Assembly (NCBI GenBank): GCA_044339595.1
Contig: JBIIVF010000133.1
Coordinates: forward strand, 1 to 6,448
DNA length: 6,448 nt
Direction of reading: 5' to 3'
Origin: CAZTGZ01 sp044339595
Lineage (GTDB): Bacteria; Bacteroidota; Bacteroidia; NS11-12g; UBA9320
Position numbers and translations under genes: made by a program. The notes under the pieces are model-generated. The model saw only the letters and a list, made by a program, of their open reading frames with translations, had not been told where the DNA came from and ran no database searches. Below are positions 1-5,411 of the stretch, piece after piece. How positions within the stretch are numbered: position 1 is the first letter of the stretch; each line of letters starts with the position of its first letter.

Positions 1-64
1 GTTCAAATACTTCGGGTATTATCGAATTATTTTAGGGGCACTCTTTCTTTGGTTTATGGTATGA
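1..64 (+). CDS. uppP: C-terminal end of probable undecaprenyl-diphosphatase (partial at left edge)
   Basis: Reading from base 2, a frame stays open for 20 codons and stops at TGA 62-64. It gives a hydrophobic tail starting FKYFGYYRIILG and ending ALFLWFMV. An aromatic-rich segment followed by YRIxLG and a last membrane helix is how members of the UppP (BacA) family typically end. UppP is an integral membrane phosphatase that recycles undecaprenyl diphosphate to the monophosphate carrier for peptidoglycan and O-antigen synthesis. The call rests on only 20 residues with no catalytic motif visible, so it could be another polytopic membrane protein. Frame 1 is also open here (to TAA 91-93), but its product is not membrane-like and runs into the tandem repeat, so I prefer frame 2. 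The stop codon overlaps the first unit of the octamer array. Confidence 0.5.
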   Translation, partial: FKYFGYYRIILGALFLWFMV

Positions 65-150
65 TGGGAAGATGTAACGATGAAACGATGTAAGGATGCA
101 GCAATGTAACGATGTAGCGATGTAACGATGTAATGATGGGGTGATGAAAA
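63..150. repeat. Degenerate 8-bp tandem array, consensus GATGTAAC, 11 units
   Basis: Eleven head-to-tail octamers in strict 8-bp phase start at 63, 71, 79, 87, 95, 103, 111, 119, 127, 135 and 143. Ten begin with GATG and the unit at 103 begins AATG. Two units (71, 119) match GATGTAAC exactly, and most others differ at one or two bases. The first two bases of the array are the last two bases of the upstream gene's stop codon, and the last unit supplies the start codon of a 13-codon mini-ORF before the next gene. Five units contain ATGTAA (at 71, 87, 103, 119, 127) and the one at 111 contains ATGTAG, so each of these is a start codon directly followed by a stop. No hairpin is evident. The array fills most of the spacer and its role is unknown. 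Confidence 0.9.
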
Positions 151-185
151 ACAATTCTACTTTTTACTTGTTCCGTTTCTTATGA
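144..185 (+). CDS. Possible 13-codon leader ORF overlapping the FrnE-like gene start
   Basis: An ATG in the last octamer unit opens a short frame, MKNNSTFYLFRFL, that ends at TGA 183-185. This stop overlaps the ATG (182-184) of the next gene in an ATGA arrangement, the usual geometry for translational coupling. It could be a leader peptide that delivers ribosomes to the downstream start, which has no Shine-Dalgarno sequence. The ORF is so short that chance is a serious alternative, and no conservation or expression evidence is available here. Confidence 0.2.
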   Translation: MKNNSTFYLFRFL

Positions 186-961
186 AAGGATTGGCCCTTA
201 CATCTGTCTTGGTCTGCTTAATAATTCCCAGTGTTTGGGCTCAAAATCCTTCTAATAATACAATCATGAAAATTGAAATTTGGTCTGATGTTTCCTGTCC
301 ATTTTGTTACATCGGCAAAAGGCATCTCGAATCTGCCCTAAAAGCCTATGAGCATCGGGATCAGGTGCAAATTGAGTGGAAGAGTTACCTCCTCGATCCT
401 ACCCTGCCCGATGAGACCGATCAAAATGTGATGGAAATGCTTTCTGAAAAGAAGGGTCTTTCGATGCAGCAAGTGAAACAGATGACCCATCATGTAGAGG
501 CCATGGGCAAAGAAGCAGGATTGAATTACGATTTCAGTAAACCCATACCGGTGAGCACCTATAAAGCACATTTGCTGATTCAGCTCGCAAAACAAAAGGG
601 ATTGGGAGAAGCAGCCGAAGAAAGGCTGTTCAATGCCTATTTTATGGAAGGTAAAAATGTAGCAGACACTACTGTTTTGAAGGATTTGGGAAAGAAAATT
701 GGACTCTCTTCTGATGATTTGGGCACGCTGTTCACCGATTCTTCCCTTCAATCAAAATTGGAAGCGGATTTATACGAAGCCAAAACCATCGGGCTTTCGG
801 GTGTCCCGTTTTTTCTAATCAATGACCGATACGCCATATCGGGAGCTCAACCCGTGGAATTATTTCTAAAAACATTTGAAAAGGTAGCACTCACCGAAGA
901 AAATGTGAAGATAAAAGCCTCAGAAGGGGCTAGCTGTGAGCCGGATGGCAAGTGTGATTAG
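182..961 (+). CDS. Exported FrnE/DsbA-like thiol-disulfide oxidoreductase
   Basis: The 259-residue protein belongs to the DsbA-like thioredoxin family of FrnE and 2-hydroxychromene-2-carboxylate isomerase relatives. Residues 1-20 form a signal peptide: basic N-terminus (K2), hydrophobic core, VWA before Q21. The enzyme proper begins at M29 with KIEIWSDVSCPFCYIGK, whose CPFC motif gives redox cysteines C39 and C42. An all-helical insertion follows, and the thioredoxin fold closes with SGVPFFLIN, where P209 is the cis-proline facing the active site. A second pair, C252 and C258 (SCEPDGKC), sits at the extreme C-terminus. A comparable C-terminal cysteine pair is known in Deinococcus FrnE, with different spacing. 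Most relatives I know start at the equivalent of M29 (ATG 266) and are cytoplasmic. I keep ATG 182 because the signal peptide is convincing. Substrates are unknown; the likely role is disulfide formation or isomerisation in the periplasm. The gene converges on a second thiol-redox gene. Confidence 0.85.
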   Translation: MKGLALTSVLVCLIIPSVWAQNPSNNTIMKIEIWSDVSCPFCYIGKRHLESALKAYEHRDQVQIEWKSYLLDPTLPDETDQNVMEMLSEKKGLSMQQVKQMTHHVEAMGKEAGLNYDFSKPIPVSTYKAHLLIQLAKQKGLGEAAEERLFNAYFMEGKNVADTTVLKDLGKKIGLSSDDLGTLFTDSSLQSKLEADLYEAKTIGLSGVPFFLINDRYAISGAQPVELFLKTFEKVALTEENVKIKASEGASCEPDGKCD

Positions 962-967
962 TGCAGA

Positions 968-1192
968 TCAGTTTTTTCGGTAATGACAACATTCCCGTAA
1001 AGATCGATACACCTTTTTATCGGCCTTAAATGTAACCGTATCGTGTCCTACCCTGGCCAGCGCTGATTTTAAAGCACTAAATTCTACATCTGCATTCTTT
1101 GAATTAAAGGTTAGCACGTCGGTTGCGATATCTTTCAGCGCTTGATTGATGGTGTTGTTTACGCCGTTTCCCTCCGGAGTATTGTTCACATT
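968..1192 (-). pseudogene. Detached 3' part of the redoxin-like gene, downstream of an in-frame TAA
   Basis: The codons after TAA 1195-1193 continue in the same frame for 74 residues (starting NVNNTPEGNG) to TGA at 970-968. Related thioredoxin-fold proteins continue past the KVYY-type strand with an NxNNT turn and a final helix. Here that helix is recognisable as NNTINQALKDIATDVL, so this is the missing C-terminus of the upstream segment. The remaining roughly 50 residues form a polar tail with a CC pair near the end (RECCHYRKN) that I do not recognise. A GTG at 1189-1187 could in principle start a separate 73-residue protein, but I see no ribosome binding site and the fragment begins in mid-domain. 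No further stop or frameshift has accumulated, which fits a recent mutation, a sequencing error or readthrough. Confidence 0.65.
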
Positions 1193-1645
1193 TTAATAAA
1201 CTTTGCCCGAAGTACAGCCAATGACCACTATTTTTGGCATACCATTCGATCCAAAATCCATCATTTTAACATCGTTAGACACGATAAACTTGGCATATAC
1301 AATACCGTTGTTTTTGCTCCAGGATTTTAAAGTTTCACAATTCGTATAGGCATAATCGTCTACGATCCATAGTGAAACCCTACCCGGTTTTGAAAGGGCA
1401 AAGTTCAAAACGGCGTTGTGAACACTGAGCAATGGCGATACGCAGGTGGCGCAAGGCATGGCCCATCCGATTACAATCACTTTGCCTTCAGAAAGGTCTT
1501 TGTATAAATCGATTGGTGTGCCGTCACAATCTGCTATTTTATAAGGAGGAGCGATGGCTTGGGCAATGGCATTCGAAGGAAAGAGGATGCCGCAAATCGC
1601 TATGGCACCCATCAAAATAAAAAATCTTAATATGGAGGTCTTCAT
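1193..1645 (-). CDS. Exported redoxin/TlpA-like thioredoxin-fold protein, truncated by in-frame TAA
   Basis: I start at ATG 1645-1643, because it begins a good signal peptide (MKTSILRFF, hydrophobic core, AIA before Q29). The open frame further upstream has only a GTG start. The 150-residue product has the order of a thioredoxin fold. A pre-strand segment (ADCDGTPIDLYKDL) is followed by the strand GKVIVIGW, the active-site motif CATC (C65, C68), a helix, and the strand SLWIVDD. The cis-proline strand GMPKIVVIG has P137. Extra cysteines are C40, C103 and C144. In function it resembles TlpA/ResA-type extracytoplasmic thiol reductases, but the partner is unknown. Translation stops at TAA 1195-1193 right after KVY, removing the final helix. 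The same frame continues to 968, so the ancestral gene spans 968-1645 (about 225 codons). The remaining fold may be unstable. The gene ends 6 bp from the convergent FrnE-like gene. Confidence 0.7.
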   Translation of the reverse strand: MKTSILRFFILMGAIAICGILFPSNAIAQAIAPPYKIADCDGTPIDLYKDLSEGKVIVIGWAMPCATCVSPLLSVHNAVLNFALSKPGRVSLWIVDDYAYTNCETLKSWSKNNGIVYAKFIVSNDVKMMDFGSNGMPKIVVIGCTSGKVY

Positions 1646-1853
1646 GATACCACGAAATAAAGGTATAATTAAATGAGTATAGTTGACTGGTGCTGCACAA
1701 AACACATGACATTTATCAATATAAGTTCCATTTATCTTCAGAGCAGATCAGTAAAATAAATATAGCGCGGATAATGACCCATTGAGCCCTATAAATTTTT
1801 ACATTTGCTCGATGATTTTCTCTTCCCTTATTTAGTTTTGAGAAAAGAGATAT
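1646..1853. other. Divergent spacer between redoxin-like and ZIP genes
   Basis: This 208-bp AT-rich region separates two genes transcribed away from each other, so it should hold both promoters. Facing the ZIP gene there are two TAnnTTTG boxes, TACATTTG at 1800-1807 and TAGTTTTG at 1833-1840. Facing the redoxin-like gene I find no exact match to the same box. Just before the ZIP start there is a 7-bp inverted repeat (1816-1822 and 1840-1846). No RNA gene and no convincing small ORF is seen. Confidence 0.6.
1782..1807 (+). promoter_or_regulatory. Candidate Bacteroidota-type promoter for the ZIP gene
   Basis: TACATTTG at 1800-1807 matches the Bacteroidota -7 consensus TAnnTTTG exactly. A TTG at 1782-1784 could serve as the -33 element, but the 15-bp spacer is shorter than the usual 17-23. 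Initiation would fall near 1814, leaving a leader of about 40 nt. The competing box TAGTTTTG (1833-1840) has no well-spaced -33 element and would leave almost no leader. Confidence 0.3.
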
Positions 1854-2678
1854 ATGATAAAAGATTCGGTTGCACATTTATTGAAATATGATCCGGTTTT
1901 ATTAGCCTTGGGTGCTACCTTATTTACCTGGGCTGTTACGGCTTTGGGGGCCGGATTGGTGTTCTTTTTCAAGGAAATAAACCGCAGGGTTTTGAACGCC
2001 ATGTTGGGCTTTTCAGCCGGTGTGATGATTGCGGCAAGTTTTTGGTCCTTGCTGGCACCGGCCATTGAAATGTCAGAAGAAAGCGGAAAAGCAGGATGGG
2101 TACCGGCCGTTGTTGGCTTTTTAGCCGGGGGTGCGTTTTTGTTGATTGTGGATCAAATTCTTCCCCACGTTCACTTTCGTCAGCCTATAGAAAAAGCAGA
2201 AGGAATTAAGACTTCCTGGGAAAGAAGTGTGTTGCTTATTATTGCCATTACATTACACAATATTCCTGAAGGGCTTGCCATCGGGGTTGCTTTTGGAGCA
2301 TTGGCCAATGAAGCTGAAATGCCGGTGTTAATAAGTGCTGTAACCTTGGCGATTGGCATTGGTCTTCAAAATTTTCCGGAAGGAGCTGCTGTTTCTATTC
2401 CGTTGAGAAGAGAAGGATTTTCACGAAAGAGAGCGTTCTTTTACGGGCAGCTTTCTGCTGTGGTAGAACCGATTGCCGGGGTAGCCGGTGCATTGCTGGT
2501 TACATATATGAGTCCGATTCTTCCATATGCACTATCCTTCGCAGCGGGAGCCATGATTTTTGTGGTGGTTGAAGAAATCATCCCTGAGTCGCAAACCGGC
2601 AACGAATCTGATTATTCTACCATCGGAGCCATGTTGGGATTTACCGTAATGATGGCTTTGGACGTAGGACTTGGTTGA
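1854..2678 (+). CDS. ZIP-family divalent metal transporter, GufA type
   Basis: This 274-residue inner-membrane protein has about eight hydrophobic segments (roughly 14-38, 47-70, 82-103, 123-148, 157-183, 193-219, 222-242, 254-272), the ZIP-family topology. The metal-site signature of TM4 is HNIPEG (H135, N136, P138, E139). The paired TM5 motif is QNFPEG (Q172, N173, E176), and acidic residues E204 (VVEPIAG) and E240/E241 follow in later helices. Q instead of H at the start of the TM5 motif, together with IPLRREG after it, points to the GufA/ZIP11 branch rather than ZupT. The loop between TM3 and TM4 is short and carries only HVH (105-107). ZIP proteins import Zn and related divalent cations, and the actual metal cannot be read from sequence. 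ATG 1854 follows a purine-rich stretch (1840-1850) acting as a weak ribosome binding site. It converges with the S8 peptidase gene at a 2-bp gap. Confidence 0.92.
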   Translation: MIKDSVAHLLKYDPVLLALGATLFTWAVTALGAGLVFFFKEINRRVLNAMLGFSAGVMIAASFWSLLAPAIEMSEESGKAGWVPAVVGFLAGGAFLLIVDQILPHVHFRQPIEKAEGIKTSWERSVLLIIAITLHNIPEGLAIGVAFGALANEAEMPVLISAVTLAIGIGLQNFPEGAAVSIPLRREGFSRKRAFFYGQLSAVVEPIAGVAGALLVTYMSPILPYALSFAAGAMIFVVVEEIIPESQTGNESDYSTIGAMLGFTVMMALDVGLG

Positions 2679-2680
2679 AA

Positions 2681-4435
2681 TTAGAAGTTGGGGTAGTTGA
2701 TGAACTTCTCTTTTAAAAAAAGTTTCTTCTTTCCATTGGCATCGATGAGATGAATTTCAGCGGTGAGTTCTCCCCTGCTGGTTAATTTATTCAATGGAAT
2801 TCTGAAGGTACAAAATCCATTGGGCCACTTTGGTTTCTTTTCCTCGTAGAAGGTTTTCTTGTACGGAATGAATAAAAACTTCTTCGCCCTGTAAACCCGA
2901 ATTTCTGAAAATAAATTGAGATTCGTAGACAGATGGAGGATCAGATTTCCATCTGTGGTATCCGGAAAATTGTAAATCAAATTCGGAGAAGTATAATCAA
3001 AAAACTCACTCATACCAGCCATGGTCATTGCAGCAAAAACATCCGGCACACCAAAACCATAGGTTGTATCTGCGCGGTCAGATCGGTCTCCACTAAAACG
3101 AATGGCTTCCACCACCCAAGAAGGAGGCATTCTTAATTTGCTTTCATACATGCAGGCGATAGCACCACAGAGCACAGGAGCAGAATACGACGTTCCATTT
3201 CCCGGATAAAAAGTACCGTAAGAAGAAGCAACTACAGCAGCAAATCCCATGGCCACCACGTCCGGTTTAATTCTAAAATCTGCCGTTGGGCCTGCAGAAC
3301 TAAAAGGTGCAATACTTTTCGCAACATCTACCGCTCCAACAGCAATCACTTGGGCGGCATCAGCCGGTACTCCTATTTTCTTCCAGGTATCATTCCCATC
3401 ATTGCCGGCAGAATTTACGACCAGGATGCCACGTGAGACCGCTATCGACGCTCCCCTGCTGATATAACTTGTTTTACCATTCAAATCGGCATGGGTGTGA
3501 TTCATGCGCGCATCATCGAAAGTGGTGTAACCCAAAGATGAATTGATGATATCTACCCCCAGGCTGTCTGCCAATTCGGCGGCCCTAATCCAGTTGATTT
3601 CCTCCAACAAAAATTCAGCTGCTGCCATTTCCGTTCTGAACAAAAAATAATTGGCATCCGGTGCTGTTCCGATCATTCTATTGACCGTTTTAGCGGCCAT
3701 GCAAGACAATACATGCAATCCGTGATCATCATCGTCAAAAACATCGGCTTCATCATCCACGAGATCCAGGCTGTATATCATCCTATTTTCTTTAAACAAC
3801 GGCTCGAAGGTGGGCAGTTTGTTGGCCTTAAAGAATCCGGCATCAAACACGGCTATGTTTACTCCCTTGCCGGTCAATCCTTTCTTATGCATATACACCG
3901 CTCCTACCATTTTATTTTGGGCATAACTCTCACCATATCCTTCATTGACCGGATTTTTAAAGGTGAAAGAAGCCTCATCATTGGTCATGGCACTCTGTAA
4001 TTCCTCAAATGACTCTGTTTTCTTGATTTCTTTAAATGGCCTTTCGATGAATCCGAGATAAACTACTTTTTCAACATAAAATTTCAATTTAAGAATATTG
4101 GCATTTTCATGTTCTTGAACCCCAACCACAGCCCCATTGAGCCATTTAGTGGTATAGCGTACTTTCAACCCTTCTCGCTGTAAGTTTTCTATGTAAACAG
4201 GAGAAACCGGGTGATCCAGCGAGTCTATTTCAATCCCCATAGATTTGCGGCGTTGAAGCGCTAGCTCACTCAAATAAGCGCTCGGATCTGATTTATCGGA
4301 ATAGTTAAACCGCTTGTCTTTAAACAGGATCAAGTACTGATATTCCTTATAGACTGAATCTGTGGCCGCACCAAAGGTCCAGGAACTGATGAATACAAAA
4401 AGTAATAGAAAAGAGGTACTGATAGAAATTTTCAT
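2681..4435 (-). CDS. Secreted S8-family (subtilisin-like) serine peptidase
   Basis: The 584-residue protein has an N-terminal signal peptide (about 1-24: K2, hydrophobic stretch SFLLLFVFISSW, small residues before TDS). Residues about 28-130 look like the N-terminal pro-region usual in Bacteroidota S8 peptidases, including an ALQRRKSMGI segment and TKWLNG. The catalytic domain spans about 170-470 with an intact triad: D198 (AVFDAGF), H238 (DDDDHGLHV) and S416 (GNGTSYSAP). N345 (SAGNDGN) is in the oxyanion-hole position. The D-H-S order is that of clan SB. The last 110 or so residues are beta-rich and unrecognised; no typical T9SS C-terminal sorting domain is evident, so it may stay in the periplasm or use another route. 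Its role is probably protein degradation or processing in the envelope or outside the cell. ATG 4435 is the natural start. It is the same strand as the upstream lipoprotein gene, 96 bp away. Confidence 0.92.
   Translation of the reverse strand: MKISISTSFLLLFVFISSWTFGAATDSVYKEYQYLILFKDKRFNYSDKSDPSAYLSELALQRRKSMGIEIDSLDHPVSPVYIENLQREGLKVRYTTKWLNGAVVGVQEHENANILKLKFYVEKVVYLGFIERPFKEIKKTESFEELQSAMTNDEASFTFKNPVNEGYGESYAQNKMVGAVYMHKKGLTGKGVNIAVFDAGFFKANKLPTFEPLFKENRMIYSLDLVDDEADVFDDDDHGLHVLSCMAAKTVNRMIGTAPDANYFLFRTEMAAAEFLLEEINWIRAAELADSLGVDIINSSLGYTTFDDARMNHTHADLNGKTSYISRGASIAVSRGILVVNSAGNDGNDTWKKIGVPADAAQVIAVGAVDVAKSIAPFSSAGPTADFRIKPDVVAMGFAAVVASSYGTFYPGNGTSYSAPVLCGAIACMYESKLRMPPSWVVEAIRFSGDRSDRADTTYGFGVPDVFAAMTMAGMSEFFDYTSPNLIYNFPDTTDGNLILHLSTNLNLFSEIRVYRAKKFLFIPYKKTFYEEKKPKWPNGFCTFRIPLNKLTSRGELTAEIHLIDANGKKKLFLKEKFINYPNF
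2683..2714 (+). terminator. Candidate weak terminator for the ZIP gene
   Basis: Five bases after the ZIP stop codon, AGAAGTT (2683-2689) can pair with AACTTCT (2703-2709) across a 13-nt loop, followed by CTTTT. The stem is AT-rich and the T tract is short, so it is weak. It lies inside the 3' end of the opposing S8 peptidase gene, because the 2-bp intergenic gap leaves no other room. Confidence 0.25.
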
Positions 4436-4455
4436 ATTCCGGTAAGTATAACGAC

Positions 4456-4488
4456 CAAGTTTAGGATTTCTTGCAACAATCCGACAAA
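4456..4488 (-). promoter_or_regulatory. Candidate promoter for the S8 peptidase gene
   Basis: On the minus strand TTTG (4488-4485) is followed after 21 bp by TAAACTTG (4463-4456). That is one base from the Bacteroidota -7 consensus TAnnTTTG, with acceptable spacing. Initiation would be near 4449, giving a leader of about 13 nt. If it is real, the peptidase is transcribed at least partly independently of the lipoprotein gene upstream. Confidence 0.35.
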
Positions 4489-4531
4489 AAGCAAGGATGA
4501 AAAGTTGAAAGCATGGATCTGAACACCCTAT

Positions 4532-5218
4532 TTATTTTTGAAATAACAATAATGAGTATTTTACTCTATAACCATCCACTTGGGTCTGTTCAAGATCTTT
4601 ATAGGTCAAATCATGCCTTTCTTTTAGAATCATTCCGAATTTGGGCGCATAACATTCGGTATCTGTATCCGTTCTAATGAGATTCTTAACAGATCTCAAA
4701 TTCACACTGACCGCAGCTGTATAGATTGAATCTTTGACTGGGATCGTCTTAAAAAGCTGTTCGTAAAACCCACTGATTTTCTCCTGTATGTTGTAGGCAT
4801 TCACATTCCATTCCTGGTTTTTTGTGATGGGAAAAGCTAACTTTAAGATGCGATTGCCCCAATCGGTTTTAACGGCATGAATATCTGATTTTGAAAGTTG
4901 AAAATTGCGATCGAATTTCCAGGATTTTCCCGAATCAAGAGACACCAAACGTTCTACCCTCGCGGTTTCAAAATCTGAGTCGAATGGAAGTTTTTCCGCT
5001 ACCGTTTCTTTCACCCAAAAATGAAATGTATCTGCCGGCTTTTGTGTATTGAACGAATTGTAGTGAATCGAATCAACCTGATAGGTCCATTCTGTACCTA
5101 CGTCTATTGGAAAATATTCCGATTCATTCACAAATTGCGTAGGTTCAATTTTGGTGTCTTCACCGCAACTGCAAAAGATAGAAATCACTATAAATAGGAA
5201 GAAAATTTGTTGCTTCAT
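4532..5218 (-). CDS. Lipoprotein of unknown function
   Basis: I start at ATG 5218-5216, because the longer frame begins with TTG at 5227 and has no advantage. The product is 228 residues. It opens with MKQQIFF, a hydrophobic core and then IFCSCGED. C18, preceded by a small residue, is the likely lipidated cysteine of signal peptidase II processing, although C16 is also nearby. The mature protein carries YFPIDVGTEWTYQVDSIHY at about 35-53. This opening is frequent in uncharacterised Bacteroidota lipoproteins, and I know of no assigned function for it. The rest is rich in alternating polar and hydrophobic residues and is probably a beta-sheet fold, without internal membrane segments or recognisable catalytic motifs. 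It should sit on the outer membrane or face the periplasm. It is 96 bp upstream of the S8 peptidase gene on the same strand, which hints at but does not prove a joint role, and diverges from folD. Confidence 0.8.
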   Translation of the reverse strand: MKQQIFFLFIVISIFCSCGEDTKIEPTQFVNESEYFPIDVGTEWTYQVDSIHYNSFNTQKPADTFHFWVKETVAEKLPFDSDFETARVERLVSLDSGKSWKFDRNFQLSKSDIHAVKTDWGNRILKLAFPITKNQEWNVNAYNIQEKISGFYEQLFKTIPVKDSIYTAAVSVNLRSVKNLIRTDTDTECYAPKFGMILKERHDLTYKDLEQTQVDGYRVKYSLLLFQK

Positions 5219-5231
5219 AGCTTTCAACGCA

Positions 5232-5239
5232 CAAATCTA
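5232..5239 (-). promoter_or_regulatory. Candidate -7 box for the lipoprotein gene
   Basis: The minus strand reads TAGATTTG here, an exact match to TAnnTTTG, 13 bases before ATG 5218. The only nearby TTG upstream (minus strand, 5254-5252) is 12 bp away, too close for a standard -33 element. The box directly abuts the first copy of a 14-bp direct repeat (5240-5253), which could therefore be a regulator site. Confidence 0.3.
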
Positions 5240-5331
5240 ACCCAAATCAGTCAATAGAACCATAGTCTTAATGTCATGCTTTTCGACAAAAACGTTCTAT
5301 TGACGATATTGGATCCTACCCAAATCAGTCA
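5240..5331. repeat. 14-bp direct repeat pair ACCCAAATCAGTCA upstream of folD
   Basis: ACCCAAATCAGTCA occurs exactly at 5240-5253 and again at 5318-5331, 78 bp apart start to start, both inside the divergent spacer between the lipoprotein gene and folD. A 14-bp exact match at this distance is unlikely by chance. Position next to the TAGATTTG box suggests a paired binding site for a regulator. A target-site duplication around a 64-bp insert is a less likely alternative, because the inverted repeat between the copies is not terminal. Confidence 0.7.
5250..5304. repeat. 11-bp perfect inverted repeat with 33-nt loop
   Basis: GTCAATAGAAC (5250-5260) is the exact reverse complement of GTTCTATTGAC (5294-5304). 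The left arm shares its first four bases with the first 14-bp direct repeat. As RNA it would form a hairpin with a long loop. No T tract follows on the plus strand, so it is not a standard terminator. Its placement between divergent genes fits an operator for a dimeric or looping regulator, which is inference only. Confidence 0.65.
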
Positions 5332-5411
5332 TTTTGGAATTATACGATATAGTGGGTTGATTTACGTCAGTTTTCGATCAGGTTAATCATGTAATTCGTA
5401 ATATTGCATCC

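Noticed and set aside
338..751. Long minus-strand open frame inside the FrnE-like gene.
   Set aside because: It is antisense to a gene with clear family motifs, and its translation resembles no protein family I know.
968..1189. A separate 73-residue gene starting at GTG 1189.
   Set aside because: It is in the same frame as the upstream redoxin-like segment, begins in mid-domain and has no ribosome binding site. It is better read as the detached 3' end.
963..1752. The 10-mer GCAGATCAGT occurs at 963-972 and 1743-1752, flanking the redoxin-like gene as a target-site duplication would.
   Set aside because: In a 6.4-kb window, on the order of twenty repeated 10-mer pairs are expected by chance. 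There are no terminal inverted repeats or transposase, and the first copy overlaps the gene's own stop codon.
3713..4000. Plus-strand open frames within the S8 peptidase gene (also 2933-3136 and 3249-3467).
   Set aside because: They are antisense shadows of a coding region with an intact catalytic triad, and show no domain features of their own.
4470..4495. CTTGC (4470-4474) and GCAAG (4491-4495) as a terminator between the lipoprotein and S8 genes.
   Set aside because: The stem is only five pairs with a 16-nt loop and no following T tract on the minus strand.
5399..5406. TAATATTG as a -7 promoter box for folD.
   Set aside because: It has one mismatch, lies only 5 bp before the start codon and has no convincing -33 element, so the message would be leaderless.
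5219..5411. A preQ1 riboswitch controlling folD-queE.
   Set aside because: I see none of the compact stem and A-rich tail expected for preQ1 riboswitches, and queE itself has no leader because it overlaps folD.
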